The notes under the pieces are model-generated. The model searched no databases. It saw only the letters and a program-made list of their open reading frames with translations, and was not told the origin of the DNA. Both the position numbers and the translations under genes were made by a program. A stretch of DNA of 64,000 nucleotides, taken from Paenibacillus sp. SY21-1. GTDB taxonomy: Bacteria; Bacillota; Bacilli; Paenibacillales; Paenibacillaceae. The stretch is taken from positions 1-64,000 of the forward strand of contig NZ_STGF01000007.1 in NCBI RefSeq assembly GCF_005222705.1, in the 5' to 3' direction. Shown piece after piece: positions 39,922 to 49,596 of this stretch (its first letter is position 1; each line of letters starts with the position of its first letter).

Positions 39922-42164
39922 TCCAAACGCTCCTTTGCTTTTACATCCTCGGGATATTCGATACGCGAGTGGAAAATGCCAATCACGCTTTCCTTCAGCG
40001 ATTGCGCTACCTTGTCCAGCTCCTTCAAGGTCAGATCACACTCGTTGAACTGGTTGTCATCCAGCCTGCTTTTAATAATTTTGTGAATCATCGCTTCAAC
40101 CTGCTCCACTGTCGGATTGCGCAGACTACGAACGGCCGCTTCCACACAATCGGCAATTCCGACCACGGCCGCTTCCTTCGATTGCGCCTTTGGCCCGGGG
40201 TAACGGAAATCCTCCTCCGTAAACGTCGGATCAATCCCTTGCTCCTCCGCCTGCTTCAAAGCCTTGTAGTAGAAAAATTTAAGCGATGTCGTGCCATGAT
40301 GCTGCTCCGCAATATCTCGCAACGGCTTCGGTATATTGTAGCCCTTTAGCAACTCCACCCCGTCCCTTGCATGCGCCACAATGATGGACTTGCTCAGCTT
40401 GGGATCGATCGTATCATGCGGGTTTTCCATATTATTCTGATTTTCGATAAAATAATTCGGTCGCTTCGTTTTGCCTATATCGTGATAGAACGAGCCTACT
40501 CGGCAGAGCAAGCCGTCCGCCCCGATCGCTTCCGCGGCAGCCTCCGAGAGGTTACCGACCATTACGCTATGATGGTACGTTCCCGGCGTCTCGGTTAGAA
40601 GCTTGCGCAGCAATGGATGGTTCGGATTGGAAAGCTCCACAAGCTTGAGCGCAGACAAGATGCCGAACGTAACTTCAAAAAACGGCATCAGGCCAATAAC
40701 CAGTATCGCGGTTATTATTCCGCTTGCAAAGGCAAAGCCGATGGAATAGATGAAGCCGATTCGCTCAAGCTGCTCCGACATCAGCAGAATCGCCAGCACC
40801 GACAGCGAGCCGAACAGGCTGACCATAATGCCCGCCTTGAGAATCGTTGAACGCTGGCTGGCGCGGTGAATCGAGAACATGGCCGCAAACGATACCACAA
40901 TCATCACGAAACCGAACTGGAAATCAAACAGCTGGTTTTGACCGGTATTCAGAATTATGCTGCCCATTATGGCGAAAAGAATCGAGCTGATCATGGCCAA
41001 ATGCATATCCAGTAGCAGCGTAATCAGCATGACGCCAAGAGCAGCCGGCGCCAAATAACCGGCATACGGCGCAGCGTCCGTCTGCATCAGCGACACGATC
41101 TGGAACGTAATCAGGTTAATCAGAAAAATAAGCCATAACATCAGCAGCGAGGCGTTGTTGTATTTGGGCTTAACGCCGTTGATTGCTCCCGACAAATGCA
41201 AATACGCATACAGCGCAACGATAAACATGATGGACATCGTCAGCAGGCCAAGCTGCGGCCAATAGTTTTTCTTGTCCTGCAGCAGCGAGGAATCCGCAAG
41301 CAGCTTGTACAAATCAGGCGTTATCGTCTGTCCGCGCTTGACGATCAGCTCGCCTTCCTTAATGACGACCGGAGGCGTGTTCTGCTTCGCCAGCACCTTC
41401 GCCTCGTCGGTTGCCGTTTTGTCCAGAAACTTGTTGGGCATGATGGCGAAGCGTGCAAGCTCCTGCACAATCTCTCTGCTCGTTCTGCTCGAAAGCGTAC
41501 TGGCGTTCACAAGCTCGGCAACCTGCGTTCGGGCCGTTTCGGCCTCGCGCAGTTGCTCGCCGCTCAGCTTCTTGACAATATTGCGGGCTACCTCGCGCAT
41601 TTCCGGAATCGATTCGGAAGGAAGATTCGGAATTTTATAGAACGTTTCCTCGGGAATGGTATATTCCTGCTCCTGCACTACCGTCGCCATTTCCTCAAGC
41701 AATTCGTCATTGTACGTATCAGTGCCGCGATTTACTTTAACGAAGTTCTCAATATACTCTTTATAACGGCCGGGAATCTCGTTGCGATAAATATCGATTT
41801 TATTCTGCAGCGTAACCTGGTCATCCGCGTTCAGCTGCTCGATTCGCATAAAAATTTGATCAACTAACATTTCATTGCGCAGAAAAACGATCGAGTAGGT
41901 AAAATCAACCTTGCTCGCCGCCTCCTCCTCGGCTTGCCGAGTCGCCTTGTCGTCCTTGATTTGGAATGGAGCCTTGATGTCCTTTTCGCTTACCCCGCCC
42001 TCTTGTATATCGTACGTCTCCGGCACGACATGCGGGGCTACGCTGAAATAAAACAGCAGCACAAACATGAACATCAGCGCCCAGCGAACGGCAGCGCTAT
42101 GCTTCCAACCCGCCGTCTTGGACGGTCGCAAGCTCCCCTGTTTTCCGGTCTGGTTCTCGTTCAT
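39918..42164 (-). CDS. pgpH: Cyclic-di-AMP phosphodiesterase PgpH-like HD membrane protein
   Basis: 748 residues. One N-terminal membrane helix (WALMFMFVLLFYFSVAPHVV), a long extracellular 7TMR-HDED domain, seven membrane segments (about 300-480) and a cytosolic HD domain with GTYHHSVMVGNLSEAAAEAIG, CRVGSFYHDIGKTKRPNYF, HARDGVELLKGYNIP and DIAEQHHG. Homologues hydrolyse c-di-AMP to pApA. Located between phoH and ybeY, as in B. subtilis (yqfF). Confidence 0.94.
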   Translation of the reverse strand: MNENQTGKQGSLRPSKTAGWKHSAAVRWALMFMFVLLFYFSVAPHVVPETYDIQEGGVSEKDIKAPFQIKDDKATRQAEEEAASKVDFTYSIVFLRNEMLVDQIFMRIEQLNADDQVTLQNKIDIYRNEIPGRYKEYIENFVKVNRGTDTYNDELLEEMATVVQEQEYTIPEETFYKIPNLPSESIPEMREVARNIVKKLSGEQLREAETARTQVAELVNASTLSSRTSREIVQELARFAIMPNKFLDKTATDEAKVLAKQNTPPVVIKEGELIVKRGQTITPDLYKLLADSSLLQDKKNYWPQLGLLTMSIMFIVALYAYLHLSGAINGVKPKYNNASLLMLWLIFLINLITFQIVSLMQTDAAPYAGYLAPAALGVMLITLLLDMHLAMISSILFAIMGSIILNTGQNQLFDFQFGFVMIVVSFAAMFSIHRASQRSTILKAGIMVSLFGSLSVLAILLMSEQLERIGFIYSIGFAFASGIITAILVIGLMPFFEVTFGILSALKLVELSNPNHPLLRKLLTETPGTYHHSVMVGNLSEAAAEAIGADGLLCRVGSFYHDIGKTKRPNYFIENQNNMENPHDTIDPKLSKSIIVAHARDGVELLKGYNIPKPLRDIAEQHHGTTSLKFFYYKALKQAEEQGIDPTFTEEDFRYPGPKAQSKEAAVVGIADCVEAAVRSLRNPTVEQVEAMIHKIIKSRLDDNQFNECDLTLKELDKVAQSLKESVIGIFHSRIEYPEDVKAKERLE

Positions 42165-42181
42165 GCAGCAGACATTCCTCT

Positions 42182-43156
42182 CTAAGCTTTGTTTTCGGCA
42201 TCGATATTGTAAGCCACAATAATCTTCTGTACGAGCGAATGTCTGACGACATCCTGCTCGGAGAACAGAATAATGCCGATTTCCTCGATATCCCTCAATA
42301 TACGTTGAGCCTCAATCAAGCCCGAGTTTTTGCCTCTCGGCAAATCGATTTGCGTCACGTCGCCGGTTATCACCATTTTGGAGCCAAAGCCCAGCCTGGT
42401 CAAAAACATTTTCATCTGCTCCGGCGTCGTATTCTGCGCCTCGTCCAATATGATAAAAGCGTCGTCCAGCGTACGGCCGCGCATATAGGCAAGCGGTGCG
42501 ATTTCGATCATGCCGCGCTCAATCGCCTTGACCGTTTGCTCAGGCCCGAGCACATCGTGCAATGCGTCGTAGAGCGGACGCAGATACGGGTCAACCTTCT
42601 CCTGCAAATCGCCCGGAAGAAAGCCCAGATTCTCGCCAGCTTCGACTGCCGGGCGCGTCAATACGATACGTTTCACAAGCCCTTCTTTCAGTGCGGCAAC
42701 GGCAAGCACAACGGCCAAATAGGTTTTGCCTGTGCCGGCGGGGCCAATCCCGAACACGATATCGCGTTTGCGGATCGTTTTGACATAATGGCGTTGGCCA
42801 ATCGTCTTCACCCTGATCGGCTTGCCGCGGAACGTTGTCGTAATCTGGCTTTTCAATAAATCCAGAAGCTCTTCAGCCTGCATATTTCGAGCCAGGTCAA
42901 ACGCGTACATGACATCCCGTTCAGTCGGCGAGTAGCCGCCTCTTACAAGCTGCAGCAGCACCGTGTAGAGCTGCTCCAGCGAATCTACCTCGGCTGCCGG
43001 ACCGGCGATGACGATCTCAGCCTCGCGCGAGGCGATGGACGCTTCCGCCTGCTCCTGCACCATACGTAAATATTTATCCTGTGGACCGAACAGGGCAAGC
43101 CCCTCCGCTGCATTGCCGAGCGGAATTTTAACCGTTTTCGACTCTATTTGCAACAA
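42182..43156 (-). CDS. phoH: PhoH family ATPase
   Basis: 324 residues. Walker A GPAGTGKTYLAVVLA and Walker B FIILDEAQNTTPEQMKMFLTR are clear, with GSKMVITGDVTQIDLPRG typical of PhoH/YbeZ. An N-terminal KH-like part precedes the ATPase. Likely an RNA-linked ATPase working with the neighbouring YbeY. It ends 17 bases before pgpH and starts 3 bases after the yqfD stop. Confidence 0.95.
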   Translation of the reverse strand: MLQIESKTVKIPLGNAAEGLALFGPQDKYLRMVQEQAEASIASREAEIVIAGPAAEVDSLEQLYTVLLQLVRGGYSPTERDVMYAFDLARNMQAEELLDLLKSQITTTFRGKPIRVKTIGQRHYVKTIRKRDIVFGIGPAGTGKTYLAVVLAVAALKEGLVKRIVLTRPAVEAGENLGFLPGDLQEKVDPYLRPLYDALHDVLGPEQTVKAIERGMIEIAPLAYMRGRTLDDAFIILDEAQNTTPEQMKMFLTRLGFGSKMVITGDVTQIDLPRGKNSGLIEAQRILRDIEEIGIILFSEQDVVRHSLVQKIIVAYNIDAENKA

Positions 43157-43159
43157 TCC

Positions 43160-44353
43160 TCAATCTCCTTGCATTTGAATTAGTGGCATTTCCGTAACGA
43201 TAGATTGCTCGGCTTCAAAAAGAACTTTCATATAAACTTTACCATTGTCCGCCTTTTCATGCAAAACAATTTCATTGCGCACGACCGCATCGGCGCCCGC
43301 CTTCGACAAAAGCTCCGCCTTTGCCTGCAAAATGCCGGTATTTTTCGCTTCTTCAGGGGACAGCTCCCGCTGGTCAATGCGCATTTCCATTACCGTTTCC
43401 TTCATCCTGCCGATCGGCAGCGTCCACTTGCGCCAAGCGGCCCTCTCTTCTTGCAGAATCGACTCGGAGGAGTCGAACGGGGATTTGCCAAAGCCGCTGA
43501 CCTGAAGGGCTCGCGAGCCGAATAAGGCGTACCATTTTGTTTTCTTCTCGCCTGTGTAGACTTTGACGCTTTGCGTCATCGGCACGGAGATCTCGAATTC
43601 GTACCAGACTAGCCCACGCACCTTGCCCTTAGCGACAACCGTTTTTGAATGCTCCTCACCGCCGATCGTGCCTGAGATCAGAATCTGTCCTTGCTTGACC
43701 CTCGTATTCTTTCTCACTACCGGGCGGCCTGCCTCCGCAATAATTTCCGTAACGACCGAATCGGCCGATGCCACAAGGTGGCGCGGATTGTTAAGCTCAG
43801 CAAGCTCGGGCATCGTCTGCTCTACAATCTTAATCGTCACGCGGGTCCCCGATTTCTCTACGCCGATCCATGAGGAGCCCGGCAGTTTTTGCACAAGCTT
43901 TTTGGACAGCTGGTCCATATTCTGCAGGCGGAAAGACCATTGCAGCGGATAGAGCCCCTCTTGACGGGCTGCGGCGCGAATTTGGTCCTCCGACAGCCGC
44001 ACATTGCCTTCCACGTTTACGGTCCACACGAGCGAGGAGAGCATAAAAATCACGCCGAAGAACAGCACAAGTCCGCCTGCGAACAGCTTCCGTTTTTCTA
44101 TCCGCACAAGCCAAAAGGGCAAGCCTTGCCGTTTAATGACATGCGCCCGACAGCCTGTCTTCTTTAAATACGCACGTAGCTCAAAAAAGTGTCCGATGGA
44201 CAGCTCCAGCTCCAATTTTTCGCTGCTTGTCCAGCGAATGGAGGACAGCTCCAGACCGCCGGCGAGCGCCTCGTTCACGAGCTGCTCCGGATGTCCCCCG
44301 CGAATTTGTACGGTAACCTTTCCTTGTAACCATTTCGTTCCGAATGCGCTCAT
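43160..44353 (-). CDS. yqfD: Sporulation protein YqfD
   Basis: 397 residues. A basic N-terminal part (WLQGKVTVQIRGGHPEQLVNEAL) precedes a single membrane helix (LFAGGLVLFFGVIFMLSSLVW), then the extracytoplasmic YqfD domain with VEGNVRLSEDQIRAAARQEGL and SWIGVEKSGTRVTIKIVEQ. It is a sporulation stage IV-type protein made in the mother cell under SigE in Bacillus. Paired with yqfC upstream. This supports a spore-forming host. Confidence 0.95.
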   Translation of the reverse strand: MSAFGTKWLQGKVTVQIRGGHPEQLVNEALAGGLELSSIRWTSSEKLELELSIGHFFELRAYLKKTGCRAHVIKRQGLPFWLVRIEKRKLFAGGLVLFFGVIFMLSSLVWTVNVEGNVRLSEDQIRAAARQEGLYPLQWSFRLQNMDQLSKKLVQKLPGSSWIGVEKSGTRVTIKIVEQTMPELAELNNPRHLVASADSVVTEIIAEAGRPVVRKNTRVKQGQILISGTIGGEEHSKTVVAKGKVRGLVWYEFEISVPMTQSVKVYTGEKKTKWYALFGSRALQVSGFGKSPFDSSESILQEERAAWRKWTLPIGRMKETVMEMRIDQRELSPEEAKNTGILQAKAELLSKAGADAVVRNEIVLHEKADNGKVYMKVLFEAEQSIVTEMPLIQMQGD

Positions 44354-44404
44354 CCGTTGGTCCTCCTTTAAACTACTGTGTTCTACAGGCGGCTGGGCCT
44401 GCCC

Positions 44405-44731
44405 TTAAGGGAATAACTGCACATTGGCTATAACACCTTCAATGAAAACTTCTTCCGTCCAGATCGTCCGAATGACGAGCTCGCGACCGCTAACCTCAAG
44501 CTCTCCCTTGCTAAGCGCCAAACGCAGCTTCTCGCTTGAAAAATGAAGCACGCCCCGATGATTCTCAATATATAGCTGCCGGTCTCCGATCATCGTCAGG
44601 CGCGGCAAATCGTACACAACATCATGCGGCATATCCAGCAGCTCTGCCGTCAGTTTACGAAATTTACGTTTGAATTGGCGCATGTAGGACGGCCTCCTGA
44701 CGAATCTGCCCATCTCTGCATGCGGAAGCAA
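44405..44731 (-). CDS. yqfC: Sporulation protein YqfC
   Basis: 108 residues of the YabP/YqfC family: RKLTAELLDMPHDVVYDLPR, then MIGDRQLYIENHRGVLHFS and VSGRELVIRTIWTEEVFIEGVI. YabP-like proteins function in spore coat assembly; YqfC belongs to the same SigE regulon in Bacillus. It lies 51 bases upstream of yqfD. Confidence 0.93.
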   Translation of the reverse strand: MLPHAEMGRFVRRPSYMRQFKRKFRKLTAELLDMPHDVVYDLPRLTMIGDRQLYIENHRGVLHFSSEKLRLALSKGELEVSGRELVIRTIWTEEVFIEGVIANVQLFP

Positions 44732-44810
44732 GCAAGGATGCGACAGCAGAATTTCATGTACTATACCAAGCTATGCCGGTTTCCGCTTAAATATGAGACG
44801 TTTGCACGGC

Positions 44811-44848
44811 AAAAAGGCCGCCTCGGCCGGCGGCTCAAATGCCGGCGG
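44811..44848 (-). terminator. GC-rich hairpin with T run after the 44889 gene
   Basis: On the minus strand GCCGCC pairs with GGCGGC, followed by TTTTT (A run at 44811-44815 on +). It lies between the hypothetical gene 44889-45371 and yqfC and may separate the floA group from the sporulation pair, which would need its own SigE promoter. Confidence 0.55.
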
Positions 44849-44888
44849 CGAGACAGCCCATGCTGTGGCGTCTTATCCGATTGTCGAT

Positions 44889-45371
44889 CTATTTGCGGTA
44901 ATGCCGCTTAGCCCGTGGAGGACCCAAAATTTCGGCCCATATCACCGCGTTTCTCAATTTCTCTTTTCCTACGGTGCTTGAAGCCGGTGCCGAAGGCGCG
45001 GCAGACTGCTGGCGCAGCTCCCGTTCCTTTTGAGCCGCCGCCTGACGGAGCCTGCGTTCAAGCGCAGATCGTTCGCCGGCCAGCCTGCGAGCCTCTTCTT
45101 CCCGCTCTCTGGAAGCTGCTGCAGCCTCCTGGGAAGCATGAAGCTCGCTGCGGTACACGGTCTGGGCGGGCGCATCCTCCGGCTGCTCTACGCGCTCTTG
45201 CCTCCAGTCCTCTCCAGCCGGACTCTGCCGCTCGCGGCCACCCGGGACTTGCTCGGGACTGCGCTTTCTATTCTTGGAGCCGCCTTTGCCGAACATAGAG
45301 GCAAGCGCTCCGATAATAATGACAACGATAAAAATATTGCTGAGCAAAAACTCGATTATTTTTGCGATCAT
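44889..45371 (-). CDS. Hypothetical protein with N-terminal membrane helix and coiled coil
   Basis: 160 residues. One N-terminal membrane helix (IIEFLLSNIFIVVIIIGAL) is followed by a Pro/Gln/Glu-rich cytosolic part and a charged coiled coil (SREREEEARRLAGERSALER), ending NAVIWAEILGPPRAKRHYRK, a motif often seen at the C-terminus of related Paenibacillus proteins. It lies between floA and yqfC, where Bacillus has the small yqfB. Function unknown; proximity suggests a link to the flotillin pair. Confidence 0.6.
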   Translation of the reverse strand: MIAKIIEFLLSNIFIVVIIIGALASMFGKGGSKNRKRSPEQVPGGRERQSPAGEDWRQERVEQPEDAPAQTVYRSELHASQEAAAASREREEEARRLAGERSALERRLRQAAAQKERELRQQSAAPSAPASSTVGKEKLRNAVIWAEILGPPRAKRHYRK

Positions 45372-45432
45372 GGCCCTTCACCTCCCGGTCCAGCTTGACC
45401 TTGGGACTCCTTATGCCGCAGCATGGCCGGAA

Positions 45433-46428
45433 TTAACGCCCGTCCTTGGAATCGTCCAAGCCTTCCGGTTTGCCAATGGAATTGCGCATCTGCGTATCCG
45501 CTTCAATATTTTTCAAATTCATGTAGTCCATTACCCCGATTTTGCCGCTTTTAAGCGCCTCCGCCATAGCAAGCGGGACCTGGGATTCGGATTCGACGAC
45601 CCTTGCTTCCATCTCAACGACCTTCGCCTTGTTCTCCTGTTCTTGCGCAACCGCCATGGCGCGGCGCTCCTCGGCCTTCGCTTGGGCGATCTTTTTATCC
45701 GCTTCCGCCTGCTCGGTTTGCAGGTGGGCACCGATATTCTTGCCTACATCTACGTCCGCAATATCGATGGACAAAATTTCGAACGCCGTGCCTGCGTCAA
45801 GACCTTTGCCAAGCACCGTGCGTGAAATCATATCCGGGTTTTCGAGCACATCCTTATGGGAGGCCGAAGAGCCGACCGTCGTTACGATGCCTTCCCCTAC
45901 ACGGGCAATGATTGTTTCTTCGCCGGCGCCCCCGACCAGACGATCAATATTCGCCCGAACCGTTACGCGCGCCTTAACTTTTACTTCGATGCCGTCTTTC
46001 GCTACCGCTGCGACGATCGGCGTTTCGATTACGCGCGGATTAACGCTCATTTGCACGGCTTGCAAGACGTCGCGACCCGCCAGATCGATAGCAGCCGCAC
46101 GTTCAAAAATAAGCGGAATGTTCGCACGCTGCGCAGCGATCAAGGCGTTGACGACTCGGTCGACATTGCCGCCCGCCAGAAAATGGCTCTCCAGTTGATT
46201 AATGTTAAGTCCCAAACCCGCTTTTGTCGCTTTAATGAGCGGATTGACGATTCTGCTCGGCACGACGCGCCGCAAGCGCATGGCGACCAGCGTGATGATG
46301 CCGACCCGCACTCCCGACGCAAGCGCGGATATCCACAGCATAATCGGGAAAAAGCTTAAAAATACAGACAAAAGTATAAAGCCGATCACCACGCAAACTA
46401 AAATGACAATAATCGGTTCCATTCCCAT
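45433..46428 (-). CDS. floA: Flotillin-like protein FloA
   Basis: 331 residues of the YqfA/FloA family. An N-terminal hydrophobic hairpin ([26 protein letters not shown]) anchors it to the membrane, then an SPFH-like domain ([25 protein letters not shown]) and the coiled Ala/Glu-rich part ([20 protein letters not shown]). It organises membrane microdomains. It starts directly after nfeD, its usual partner. Confidence 0.95.
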   Translation of the reverse strand: MGMEPIIVILVCVVIGFILLSVFLSFFPIMLWISALASGVRVGIITLVAMRLRRVVPSRIVNPLIKATKAGLGLNINQLESHFLAGGNVDRVVNALIAAQRANIPLIFERAAAIDLAGRDVLQAVQMSVNPRVIETPIVAAVAKDGIEVKVKARVTVRANIDRLVGGAGEETIIARVGEGIVTTVGSSASHKDVLENPDMISRTVLGKGLDAGTAFEILSIDIADVDVGKNIGAHLQTEQAEADKKIAQAKAEERRAMAVAQEQENKAKVVEMEARVVESESQVPLAMAEALKSGKIGVMDYMNLKNIEADTQMRNSIGKPEGLDDSKDGR

Positions 46429-46444
46429 TCCTCCAATCGGTTAT

Positions 46445-47863
46445 TTACTTCTCCGTCAGCTCTGACTCTTTGACGACAACCCATGTCCCTTCCGCCTTCA
46501 CAACCTTCACCTTCCGGCCTGCCGCAATAAACTCGCCGCTTGTAACCACATCGATGCGATCGTCATCAATTTGCACGGTACCGGACGGGCGAAGCGGCGT
46601 AATGGCCAATCCTTCCTTGCCCAGCAGCGATTCCTTCGTGTCGGATGAAAGGAAGCCTTGTTCCGTCGTCAGCTTATCCCGCAAAATAAACCGGTTCCAT
46701 ACGCCCTTGGTCTTGTTCATTTTGGCCGTCATAATAATAATGACAATTGAAATGGCAACGGCAATGCCGATCGAGATAAACGCGTTCACCGGGTCAGGCG
46801 CCGCTATCACAATGCCCGCGATCAAAGAGGCGCTACCCAGCAGTCCTAATATGCCGAAGCTAGGAACGAACACCTCGATGATAAGCAGCACGATGCCCAG
46901 CACGAACAGCGCAACCGATTCCAGACCCGCAAACCCCGCGATATAATGCCCGAAGAAATACAAGCCAAACGATAAAATACCGATAATGCCCGGCGCTCCA
47001 AAGCCTGGAACAATTAATTCAATGGCCACCCCGGCTATGCCGATGATGAGCAGGACGGTTGCCACTACAGGATTAATGAGCCAGCGGGCCGCATTCTCGG
47101 CCAGCGACGGCGTCAGGTCCACCCGTTCCCTCGACTCAAGCCCCAGCCATTGGATCGTCTCTTCAACCGTATTGGCCGTGTGCTCGGAGTAACCCACTTT
47201 AGCGGCATCCGAAGCGGATAGCGTTAAAATGTCCCCTGCTTTTTTTACCCAGCCCAGCTCTTCTTGAAGCGACAGCTCGGCGTTCGGATCGACCATGGCT
47301 GCCGCTATCTGGTCGTTGCGACCGTTTAAGGCAGCTGCCTCCATCATTTCCTTCACCCAGAACGACACCGTTTTGGGATTGTCGATCAGCTCGCCCGAAC
47401 CGTTCACGACGGCGGCCGCGCCAATCGTGCTTCCCGGCTGCATGACAATCTGATCGGCGTTCAACGCAATGTAAGTACCGGCCGATACGGCTTTTCCTTC
47501 TACAAATGCCGTCGTAGGAACCGGACTTGTACGGATCATATGTCCGATCTCCTCGGCGCTGTCGACTCTGCCGCCAAGCGTATTGATGACCAGCACCACA
47601 TGCTCGGCATTGGCCTCTTCAGCCTCTTTAAACGCCCTTTTGAGGAAGGATTGCATCCCCGCCTCCACCGACTGCTTGACAGGAATGACATAGACGGCAG
47701 GTCCGAGTCCGGTTTCAGCCGCGCGAGCCTGGTCCGGCTTCCCAATAACGCCCGCTAGCCCAAAAAAGGGCAGTGCTAATATTACGGCCATCATCATCGT
47801 CGCAATCCACGTTCCGCTTCGCCTTAGTTGGTTGATTTGCAAGCTGGCTCCCCCTTCGTTCAT
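46445..47863 (-). CDS. NfeD family membrane-bound serine protease
   Basis: 472 residues. Signal or membrane helix at the N-terminus, a ClpP-like protease domain with VVLVINTLGGRVDSAEEIG and the serine in GKAVSAGTYIALNAD, then membrane helices (about 235-370) and a C-terminal OB-fold NfeD domain (PLRPSGTVQIDDDRIDVVTSGEFI). It corresponds to B. subtilis YqeZ, which works with FloA. The ATG at 47863 is listed; a TTG at 47842 with GGGGGA before it is an alternative. Membrane-located. Confidence 0.93.
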   Translation of the reverse strand: MNEGGASLQINQLRRSGTWIATMMMAVILALPFFGLAGVIGKPDQARAAETGLGPAVYVIPVKQSVEAGMQSFLKRAFKEAEEANAEHVVLVINTLGGRVDSAEEIGHMIRTSPVPTTAFVEGKAVSAGTYIALNADQIVMQPGSTIGAAAVVNGSGELIDNPKTVSFWVKEMMEAAALNGRNDQIAAAMVDPNAELSLQEELGWVKKAGDILTLSASDAAKVGYSEHTANTVEETIQWLGLESRERVDLTPSLAENAARWLINPVVATVLLIIGIAGVAIELIVPGFGAPGIIGILSFGLYFFGHYIAGFAGLESVALFVLGIVLLIIEVFVPSFGILGLLGSASLIAGIVIAAPDPVNAFISIGIAVAISIVIIIMTAKMNKTKGVWNRFILRDKLTTEQGFLSSDTKESLLGKEGLAITPLRPSGTVQIDDDRIDVVTSGEFIAAGRKVKVVKAEGTWVVVKESELTEK

Positions 47864-47982
47864 CTATTGTTCCCCAATACGTTGCAGCCTTAAAAAAGTT
47901 TCAGCAAACAACCTTCCGCCGTATCATATGTATGGCTTGACAAGATGCAAAAATGCCCTTTGGGGCGTAAAAAACAAGAAAT

Positions 47983-48007
47983 AAAAAACACCTCCTTGCG
48001 GAGGTGT
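47983..48007 (-). terminator. Terminator after yqeY
   Basis: ACACCTCC (47988-47995) pairs with GGAGGTGT (48000-48007) around TTGC. On the minus strand it is followed by TTTTTT. It ends the rpsU-yqeY unit 22 bases after the yqeY stop. Confidence 0.9.
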
Positions 48008-48028
48008 CTTGTTAGTCCGAATGTATAG

Positions 48029-48472
48029 TTACTTCAAAAGCTGCTGCACGAATTGATTTACCAGTTTACCGTCTGCGCGACCTTTTGTTTTGGGCATCAG
48101 GGCGCTCATGACTTTCCCCATATCGGCTTTGGAAGAAGCACCGAGTTCATGGATGGTCTGCGTTACGATCTCTTGAATCTCTTCTTCAGAAAGCTGGGCA
48201 GGAAGGTATTGACTAATAATATCAATTTCCACAACAAGATCCGCAACTAAATCATCACGGCCGGCTTTTTTAAATTCTTGGAGGGAATCTTTACGTTGTT
48301 TGATTTCGCGACTTAATATGTCAAGCACTTCGTTATCGTCCAAAGGACGCTTAAGATCGATTTCCAAGTTTTTCACGGACGCGCGCATCATGCGAATAAC
48401 GGTCAGCTTGAACTTGTCCTGATTCTTCATGGCTTGCTTCATATCGTCGGTCAATCTCTCGCTCAGGTTCAT
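48029..48472 (-). CDS. yqeY: GatB/YqeY domain protein
   Basis: 147 residues, all one YqeY domain, the tRNA-binding helical tail domain also found at the end of GatB. Typical segments: [45 protein letters not shown], and [21 protein letters not shown]. It may help tRNA-dependent amidation or bind tRNA. Follows rpsU by 15 bases. Confidence 0.93.
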   Translation of the reverse strand: MNLSERLTDDMKQAMKNQDKFKLTVIRMMRASVKNLEIDLKRPLDDNEVLDILSREIKQRKDSLQEFKKAGRDDLVADLVVEIDIISQYLPAQLSEEEIQEIVTQTIHELGASSKADMGKVMSALMPKTKGRADGKLVNQFVQQLLK

Positions 48473-48487
48473 ACAGGAAGGTTCCTC

Positions 48488-48661
48488 CTAAAACTTTCTC
48501 TTGCGCGCAGCCTCAGACTTCTTCTTGCGCTTTACGCTTGGCTTTTCATAATGCTTACGTTTCTTCACCTCAGCTAGAACTCCATCTTTAGCGATGGAAC
48601 GTTTGAAGCGGCGAAGCGCAGCATCGATAGTTTCGTTTTTGCGAACTTTAGTTTCAGACAC
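48488..48661 (-). CDS. rpsU: 30S ribosomal protein S21
   Basis: 57 residues when started at the GTG at 48661 ([20 protein letters not shown]...). That start has GGAGGGAGGG upstream and gives the normal length; the frame continues for 18 codons more but without family match. The basic C-terminus ([20 protein letters not shown]) is usual. S21 assists translation initiation on the small subunit. Followed by yqeY, the standard Firmicutes pair. Confidence 0.95.
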   Translation of the reverse strand: MSETKVRKNETIDAALRRFKRSIAKDGVLAEVKKRKHYEKPSVKRKKKSEAARKRKF

Positions 48662-48758
48662 CAGTTTTCCCTCCCTCCGAAACAGACCGTCCAGAGCTAA
48701 TACACGGTTTATCAAATTTCATTATATGTCAAAACAAAAGGCAGTGTCAACTTCTGAT

Positions 48759-49100
48759 CTAGCCGGAAAGCGAAGAAAGTTTTGAGCCTCCCAGAAGATG
48801 GAGGTGCAAGTGGTATACAACTTGTCCACCGTCGCGGTTCACGTTGTTCACCAGCCTGTAGCCGGACTCGTCAATCCCTTGCTCCTTGGCGATTTGGCGG
48901 GCGACGGCAAACAGCTCGGCGATTAGCGGGCCGTCCTCATCCGCGACATCGTTCATCGTCGGAATATGCTTTTTCGGTATGATCAAAATATGTATCGGGG
49001 CAGCAGGCGCAATATCGCGAAACGCAACAATTCGCTCATTCTCGAATACTTGGCTGGATGGAATCGTGCCTTCGACAATTTTGCAAAATAAGCAGTCCAT
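48759..49100 (-). CDS. HIT family protein (HinT-like)
   Basis: 113 residues. The histidine triad VVYHLHLHLLGG is present, with CLFCKIVEGTIPSSQVFE at the start and PIHILIIPKKHIPTMND in the middle. HinT-type proteins hydrolyse purine nucleoside phosphoramidates. AAGGAGGTG precedes the ATG, and a SigA-type promoter lies at 49135-49163. Confidence 0.95.
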   Translation of the reverse strand: MDCLFCKIVEGTIPSSQVFENERIVAFRDIAPAAPIHILIIPKKHIPTMNDVADEDGPLIAELFAVARQIAKEQGIDESGYRLVNNVNRDGGQVVYHLHLHLLGGSKLSSLSG

Positions 49101-49134
49101 TCAATTCACCTCCTTAACCCATGCGATAAGCTCT

Positions 49135-49163
49135 ATTATAGCAAATGAACGGCAATCTTCCAA
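49135..49163 (-). promoter_or_regulatory. SigA-type promoter of the HIT-rpsU-yqeY group
   Basis: On the minus strand TTGGAA (49158-49163) and TATAAT (49135-49140) are spaced by 17 bases, 35 bases upstream of the HIT gene start. Confidence 0.65.
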
Positions 49164-49168
49164 ATAGG

Positions 49169-49212
49169 CCGGCGCCTGCACATCTGCCAGACAAGGCAGC
49201 GGCAGGCGCCGG
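49169..49212. terminator. 11-bp GC-rich inverted repeat before the HIT promoter
   Basis: CCGGCGCCTGC (49169-49179) pairs with GCAGGCGCCGG (49202-49212); the loop has its own GCC/GGC pairing. It follows the stop of the gene at 49219 by a few bases on the minus strand. The T-run is poor (CTATTTGG), so termination is plausible but not certain. Confidence 0.55.
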
Positions 49213-49218
49213 AAGCGC

Positions 49219-49569
49219 TCAAAAGAACGGCAGCAAGCTTAGCGCGAGCAGTCCCGCAAGCGGAAATACCTGTCTGGTAAAACGTCTGCGAGGGAAATAA
49301 GGATACGGATAAAGCGGGAAACCGAATGGCGGACGTCCTCCGCCAAAGGGCACAAACGCCCGGTCTTCCCAATCTCCCATACCGCATGGGACAGCCAAAC
49401 AAACGATTTCATCGTCCATGTATTCGATAAAACCGTCGCAGCACCATCCTTCCTTCGTTTGCGCCAACACATAGCGGTGCATATGCTCCCCGCACCATTT
49501 TTTAATGTCCTGCTGCTCCATAGCCGCATTTTCCATGCTATCAGCCTCCCGTCCGTTCATTGTATTCAC
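49219..49569 (-). CDS. Hypothetical protein with Pro/Phe/Tyr-rich C-terminus
   Basis: 116 residues. The N-terminal part has CGEHMHRYVLAQTKEGWCCDGFIEYMDDEIVCLAVP, resembling small proteins with a bacterial SH3-like fold, and then a segment rich in Gly, Pro and aromatic residues (FGGGRPPFGFPLYPYPYF) and a hydrophobic end (LAGLLALSLLPFF). Similar short Phe/Pro-rich proteins occur in Paenibacillus and Bacillus. No function can be assigned. Preceded closely by the gene at 49597. Confidence 0.55.
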   Translation of the reverse strand: MNTMNGREADSMENAAMEQQDIKKWCGEHMHRYVLAQTKEGWCCDGFIEYMDDEIVCLAVPCGMGDWEDRAFVPFGGGRPPFGFPLYPYPYFPRRRFTRQVFPLAGLLALSLLPFF

Positions 49570-49596
49570 GAATGGGCGTTTGGCTACTGCTTCCGA